Assembly (NCBI RefSeq): GCF_006517625.1
Contig: NZ_VHQI01000002.1
Coordinates: 1-64,000, forward strand
DNA from: Mixta tenebrionis
GTDB lineage: Bacteria; Pseudomonadota; Gammaproteobacteria; Enterobacterales; Enterobacteriaceae
DNA: 64,000 nt
Direction: 5' to 3'
Made by a program: the position numbers and the translations under genes. The notes below the pieces were generated by a model. It searched no databases and was not told the origin of the DNA. It saw only the letters and a list, made by a program, of their open reading frames with translations. Every line of letters starts with the position of its first letter. Positions within the stretch are counted from its first letter, which is position 1. This document shows positions 59,701 to 64,000 of the stretch, piece by piece.

Positions 59701-60000
59701 CGCCTTGGCGTGCGCACCTGGCTGCGCGGCACCTCGCCGGTAAATCGCCAGCAGATTTTCCAGCCTTTTGTTGAGCTTAACTGGTTACACAATACGGAAG
59801 CTTATGAAGCTGATTACCACTTCGCTGCCGGCAGCCGCCGCTATACCAGCTCGACGGCGAAAGATGTCGGCGAGTTTAAAGTGGGGCTTGAAGGTAAGCT
59901 GATGGATAACCTCTCCGTCTGGGGAAATGTCGCTCACCGCTTCGATGACGATAACTACAGCTATACCGCAGGCATGCTGGGCGTTAAATATCAGTTCTGA
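56761..60000 (+). CDS. autotransporter outer-membrane adhesin-like protein
   Basis: Type Va secreted protein, 1079 residues. A long signal region (1-41) ends SSPAA. The passenger (about 42-700) is rich in Asn/Thr/Ser with repeated LTLNNSTIN-like rungs, consistent with a right-handed beta-helix. A proline-rich linker (about 713-755, PNPDPTPNPGPDP) leads to LVEPEVGAYIGNQ. The C-terminal autotransporter barrel (about 800-1079) ends in Phe (GVKYQF). A Cys pair occurs in NCTGLCGTG. Role as adhesin or aggregation factor is inferred from class; no protease triad or RGD was seen. It is absent at this place in E. coli. Confidence 0.92.
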   Translation: MSELKHHVRIKADGVKFKKRYLAGLVSTLLITGYPLSSPAAPLFVVDDEHDQNLEINGGTYDAAFSDWADAVIVANGPGKKINASDITINTSDAALDNKAVSVENGATVTLNNATINGGYLRSSGSTIKLNNSEINTTLGSNVLSVSDNSSLTLDNSSINFVNDQFGYALTTSNGVTLDINRLTTNGALYIADAKGSLDNSEINHSSIFNAMGVDNSTLAITNSNVVNNNTDSGTGLNLTNNSKVNFQHGTIKSAGKALGIIASEFTGNDLTITSAQHRAIEASQLSKLTLNNSTINGTIGIYANSSEVNLTDVNILLDASPTPISYGWGLWLQNVQNCTGLCGTGTITRTRIETKGNDAYGMSVSAGAQATADDLTVITHGNKSTGVNLSGSDTSKAASTLTLTNSNITTYGNEAHGVLVRNGHDKKVNHAELDSVTITTSGEYSGALGIWEGASLNASNLTVNNSGINSDIFYMRDGSAEMRNQLTVENGTLENTEGNGIYGHGFSDILLKDSTITVKGKLLNAVTGSDVKLDLDHVTAKGNITAAEVSNANIKLLNSSNLTGTVTGVNSFDHQGSVWTVTGDSDVKTLRNAGEINFADTAGSAGRTLTVKGDYVSDGGMLTLLTRLGDDDSLTDRLVVEGSTAGKTNLKIINDGGLGAETNNGIKVVMVGGESNGLFELNNRVGYGGYEYLLYKGGVTDNDGDWYLRSTYKPEAPDPEDPVPNPDPTPNPGPDPIPTPNPGPSPTPSPDQIHLVEPEVGAYIGNQAIANQMFYLRLRDRAGESLFNQPKAVGDFASTMWLRTEGGQTRSRAAEQQLKVRTNAAVTQLGGDIVQYNNGESLLRVGVLGGYGDAHLNSHSVYTGYKAKSRVKGYSAGLYATWHSSQDLEQNGMYVDGWLQHGWFDNDVTGDGYSTISYKSKGFSASLETGYSLRLADFPTASWFIQPQAQLSWSGIHADDVNDKRGSTINSGDQDYWQTRLGVRTWLRGTSPVNRQQIFQPFVELNWLHNTEAYEADYHFAAGSRRYTSSTAKDVGEFKVGLEGKLMDNLSVWGNVAHRFDDDNYSYTAGMLGVKYQF

Positions 60001-60007
60001 TTAGCGT

Positions 60008-60031
60008 CAGGGCGGGCGCCGGCTCGCCCTG
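60008..60031. other. small hairpin after the autotransporter
   Basis: CAGGGCG/CGCCCTG form a 7-bp stem just after the stop codon, preceding the main terminator. It may help shield the 3' end. Confidence 0.45.
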
Positions 60032-60047
60032 AAGCACGCCTGGACAT

Positions 60048-60080
60048 AAAAAAACCGTCAGCGTCTGGCTGACGGTTTTT
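60048..60080. terminator. bidirectional terminator, autotransporter/gltD
   Basis: AAAACCGTCAGC-GTCTG-GCTGACGGTTTT, a 12-bp stem with U-runs on both strands, lies between convergent genes and serves both. Confidence 0.95.
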
Positions 60081-60102
60081 CTACTGGCAGGAACGATTTT
60101 CG

Positions 60103-61530
<1,428 letters not shown>

Positions 61531-64000
61531 TTACTGCGCCTGCACCCGCAGCTCGGCTGCGGAACGACTACGGTGCCCCAGCAACGCCTTAACGTCACTG
61601 GATTTTGGTTTGACCAGCGCAAACTTGGGCGCCCATTCCGGCCAGTTAGCCAGAATTTCTTCGCCGCGCGTCGATCCGGTATGCTGCACATGCTCGGTAA
61701 TCAGGCCGCGCAGGTGCTCTTCGTGGATAGCCAAATCGTCCACGCTTAACACTTCTACCAGTTCCTGATTAACACGCTTACGGAATTCGCCATCTTCATC
61801 CAGCACGTAGGCAAAACCGCCGGTCATGCCTGCGCCGAAGTTAATGCCGGTTTTGCCCAGCACGCAAACGATGCCGCCGGTCATATATTCACAGCCGTTA
61901 TCGCCGATGCCTTCAACCACGGTAATGGCGCCGGAGTTACGAACGGCGAAGCGTTCGCCCGCGCGTCCAGCGGCAAACAGTTTGCCGCCGGTGGCGCCAT
62001 ACAGGCAGGTATTGCCGGCGATGGTCGCTTCATGGCTGCGGAACGCCGATCCTACCGGCGGACGAATCGCCAGCAGGCCGCCGGCCATGCCTTTGCCTAC
62101 GTAGTCATTGGCGTCGCCGGTCAGCGTCTGCTCAACGCCGCCCGCGTTCCAGACGCCAAAGCTCTGGCCGGCGGTGCCGCTGTAGTGAATTTTGATCGGA
62201 TCGGACGCCAGCCCCTGATCGCCGTGGATCGTGGCGATCGCGCCGGAAAGCATGGCGCCGACGGAGCGATCGGTATTGCGGATATCAAACCAGAAGGTTT
62301 TGCTCTGTTTCGCTTCCACGTAGGGCATAGCCTGCTGCAGCAGCGCTTTGTTTAAATCACCGTTATCAAACGGCGGGTTGCCTTCGGTACAGTAAACCGC
62401 TTTGCCGGGCATCGGCGTGGCGGTGACCAGCAGCGAAGAGAGATCCAGGTTCTGCTGTTTAGCGGTGAAGCCATCCAGCACCGTCAACAGATCGGTACGC
62501 CCGATCAGATCCACCAGCCGCTTCACTCCCAGCTCCGCCATCAGCTCGCGCGTTTCCTGCGCGATAAACTGGAAGTAGTTGGTCACGCGATACGGCAGGC
62601 CGTGGTAGTGGTTTTTACGCAGCTTCTCATCCTGCGTAGCCACGCCGGTGGCGCAGTTATTCAGATGGCAGATGCGCAGATATTTACAGCCCAGCGCCAC
62701 CATCGGGCCGGTACCGAAACCAAAGCTTTCCGCGCCTAAAATCGCCGCCTTGATGATGTCGCGTCCAGTTTTTAGCCCGCCGTCCACCTGCAAACGGATC
62801 TTATGGCGCAGGCCGTTGGCGACTAACGCCTGCTGGGTTTCCACCAGCCCCAGCTCCCACGGACAGCCGGCATATTTTACTGAGCTAAGCGGGCTGGCGC
62901 CGGTGCCGCCGTCATAGCCGGCGATAGTAATCAGATCGGCATAGGCTTTTGCTACTCCGGTAGCAATGGTGCCGACGCCCGGCTCTGAAACCAGCTTCAC
63001 CGAAATCATCGCTTTTGGATTAACCTGCTTCAGATCGAAAATCAGCTGCGCCAGATCTTCAATTGAATAGATATCGTGATGCGGCGGCGGCGAGATCAGC
63101 GTGACGCCCGGCACCGAATAACGCAGCTTAGCGATGTAGGGCGTAACCTTATCGCCCGGCAGCTGTCCGCCTTCGCCCGGCTTGGCGCCCTGGGCTACTT
63201 TTATCTGAATAACGTCGGCGTTAACCAGGTAGGCTGGCGTCACGCCAAAGCGTCCGGAAGCGACCTGCTTAATACGGGAAACTTTGCTGGTGCCGTAACG
63301 CGCCGGATCTTCGCCGCCTTCGCCGGAGTTCGAGTAGCCGCCCAGGCTGTTCATCGCCTGCGCCAGCGACTCATGCGCTTCCGGGCTAAGGGCGCCGATA
63401 GACATGGCGGCGGTATCGAAGCGCTTAAACAGCTCGCTGGCGGGTTCTACCTCCTCCAGACTGACGGGCTGCGTGCCGGGTTTTATCGCCAGCAGGTCGC
63501 GCAGCGTCGCTACCGGACGTTCATTAACCTGGCGGGCATAGAGTTGATAATCGCTGTATTCACCGCTCTGTACCGCCGCTTGCAGCGTGCGCACCACGTC
63601 CGGGTTATAGGCGTGATACTCCCCGCCGTGGACATACTTCAGCAGGCCGCCCTGATCGAGCGGTTTCCGCTGCAGCCAGGCGCGCTTCGCCAGATTGACC
63701 AGATCCTGCTGGAAATCAGCAAAATTTGCGCCGCCGATCCGGCTGACCACGCCCTGAAAGCACAGGCTGGAGACGTCGCGATGCAGGCCAACCGCTTCGA
63801 ACAGCTTGGAGCAACGGTAGGAGGCGATAGTCGAAATGCCCATCTTCGACATAATCTTGTACAGCCCCTTATTGATGCCGTTACGGTAGTTCAGCATCAG
63901 CGTGCGGTAATCTTTTTCAATAATGCCGCTATCGGCCATTTTCGCCAGCGATTCATAGGCGAGATAGGGATAGATCGCGGTGGCGCCGAAGCCGAGCAGC
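61531..64000 (-). CDS. gltB: glutamate synthase (NADPH) large subunit, 3' part
   Basis: C-terminal portion of GltB, about 823 codons visible; the 5' end is beyond the window (reading stays open to base 64000), so this is partial rather than truncated. The visible part covers the FMN synthase domain ([35 protein letters not shown]), the [3Fe-4S] cysteines ([16 protein letters not shown] region, as [14 protein letters not shown]) and the GXGXG beta-helix domain. It makes glutamate from glutamine and 2-oxoglutarate. An ATG at 63939 is internal, not a start. Confidence 0.97.
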   Translation of the reverse strand, partial: LLGFGATAIYPYLAYESLAKMADSGIIEKDYRTLMLNYRNGINKGLYKIMSKMGISTIASYRCSKLFEAVGLHRDVSSLCFQGVVSRIGGANFADFQQDLVNLAKRAWLQRKPLDQGGLLKYVHGGEYHAYNPDVVRTLQAAVQSGEYSDYQLYARQVNERPVATLRDLLAIKPGTQPVSLEEVEPASELFKRFDTAAMSIGALSPEAHESLAQAMNSLGGYSNSGEGGEDPARYGTSKVSRIKQVASGRFGVTPAYLVNADVIQIKVAQGAKPGEGGQLPGDKVTPYIAKLRYSVPGVTLISPPPHHDIYSIEDLAQLIFDLKQVNPKAMISVKLVSEPGVGTIATGVAKAYADLITIAGYDGGTGASPLSSVKYAGCPWELGLVETQQALVANGLRHKIRLQVDGGLKTGRDIIKAAILGAESFGFGTGPMVALGCKYLRICHLNNCATGVATQDEKLRKNHYHGLPYRVTNYFQFIAQETRELMAELGVKRLVDLIGRTDLLTVLDGFTAKQQNLDLSSLLVTATPMPGKAVYCTEGNPPFDNGDLNKALLQQAMPYVEAKQSKTFWFDIRNTDRSVGAMLSGAIATIHGDQGLASDPIKIHYSGTAGQSFGVWNAGGVEQTLTGDANDYVGKGMAGGLLAIRPPVGSAFRSHEATIAGNTCLYGATGGKLFAAGRAGERFAVRNSGAITVVEGIGDNGCEYMTGGIVCVLGKTGINFGAGMTGGFAYVLDEDGEFRKRVNQELVEVLSVDDLAIHEEHLRGLITEHVQHTGSTRGEEILANWPEWAPKFALVKPKSSDVKALLGHRSRSAAELRVQAQ

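Overview
The window is chromosomal DNA of an Enterobacterales bacterium. Its backbone follows the Escherichia coli K-12 order from the end of an rrn operon through yhdZYXW, fis-dusB, prmA-panF-yhdT, accCB, aroQ, acuI, csrD, mreBCD-yhdE-rng, yhdP, tldD, aaeR/aaeXAB, yhcO-yhcN, argR, mdh, degS-degQ, zapG, zapE, rplM-rpsI, sspAB and gltDB. Fis is, as far as I can recall, residue-for-residue the E. coli protein, and MreB differs by about one residue. The GC-rich coding style, the reduced E. coli-type gene complement and the accessory genes suggest Erwiniaceae (Pantoea, Mixta or Erwinia group). That family-level placement is inference.

Region 1 (1-7.1 kb): the last 19 bases of a 5S rRNA and its terminator meet the convergent amino-acid ABC operon yhdWXYZ. 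That operon has a perfect-consensus sigma-54 promoter and an upstream NtrC-like site. Next come an lpxP-type lipid A acyltransferase (not at this place in E. coli) and the dusB-fis operon with its GC-rich-discriminator promoter.

Region 2 (7.3-35.1 kb): a periplasmic alpha-carbonic anhydrase; the yhdT-panF-prmA and accBC groups; aroQ; the msrPQ methionine sulfoxide repair pair; acuI; csrD; the cell-shape operon mreBCD with yhdE and rng; the very large AsmA-like yhdP; tldD; the aae aromatic-acid efflux locus with a CRP-like site; and a GabD-type aldehyde dehydrogenase inserted before yhcO.

Region 3 (35.1-49.3 kb) is the most variable part. Two tandem YhcN/BhsA-type periplasmic proteins flank eight perfect copies of the heptamer TTCAGGG. 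After argR and mdh comes an inserted tartrate/oxaloacetate island: two overlapping GntR-FCD regulators, a 5 x 50-bp tandem repeat, a palindromic operator-promoter, an SLC13-type carrier, TtdAB-type dehydratase subunits and the OadGAB sodium-pumping decarboxylase. It ends with a CitG-like protein whose active-site motifs look eroded. The pathway reads as tartrate uptake, dehydration to oxaloacetate, then either decarboxylation with Na+ export or reduction by the adjacent Mdh. An orphan Hcp gene, a divergent DUF4225-like membrane-inserting candidate effector and a convergent two-helix membrane protein follow, and form a candidate type VI secretion cargo module.

Region 4 (49.3-64 kb): degS-degQ, zapG, zapE, rplM-rpsI with a long leader, sspAB, a 615-bp AT-rich gap, a 1079-residue autotransporter, and gltD with the 3' part of gltB, which runs off the window end.
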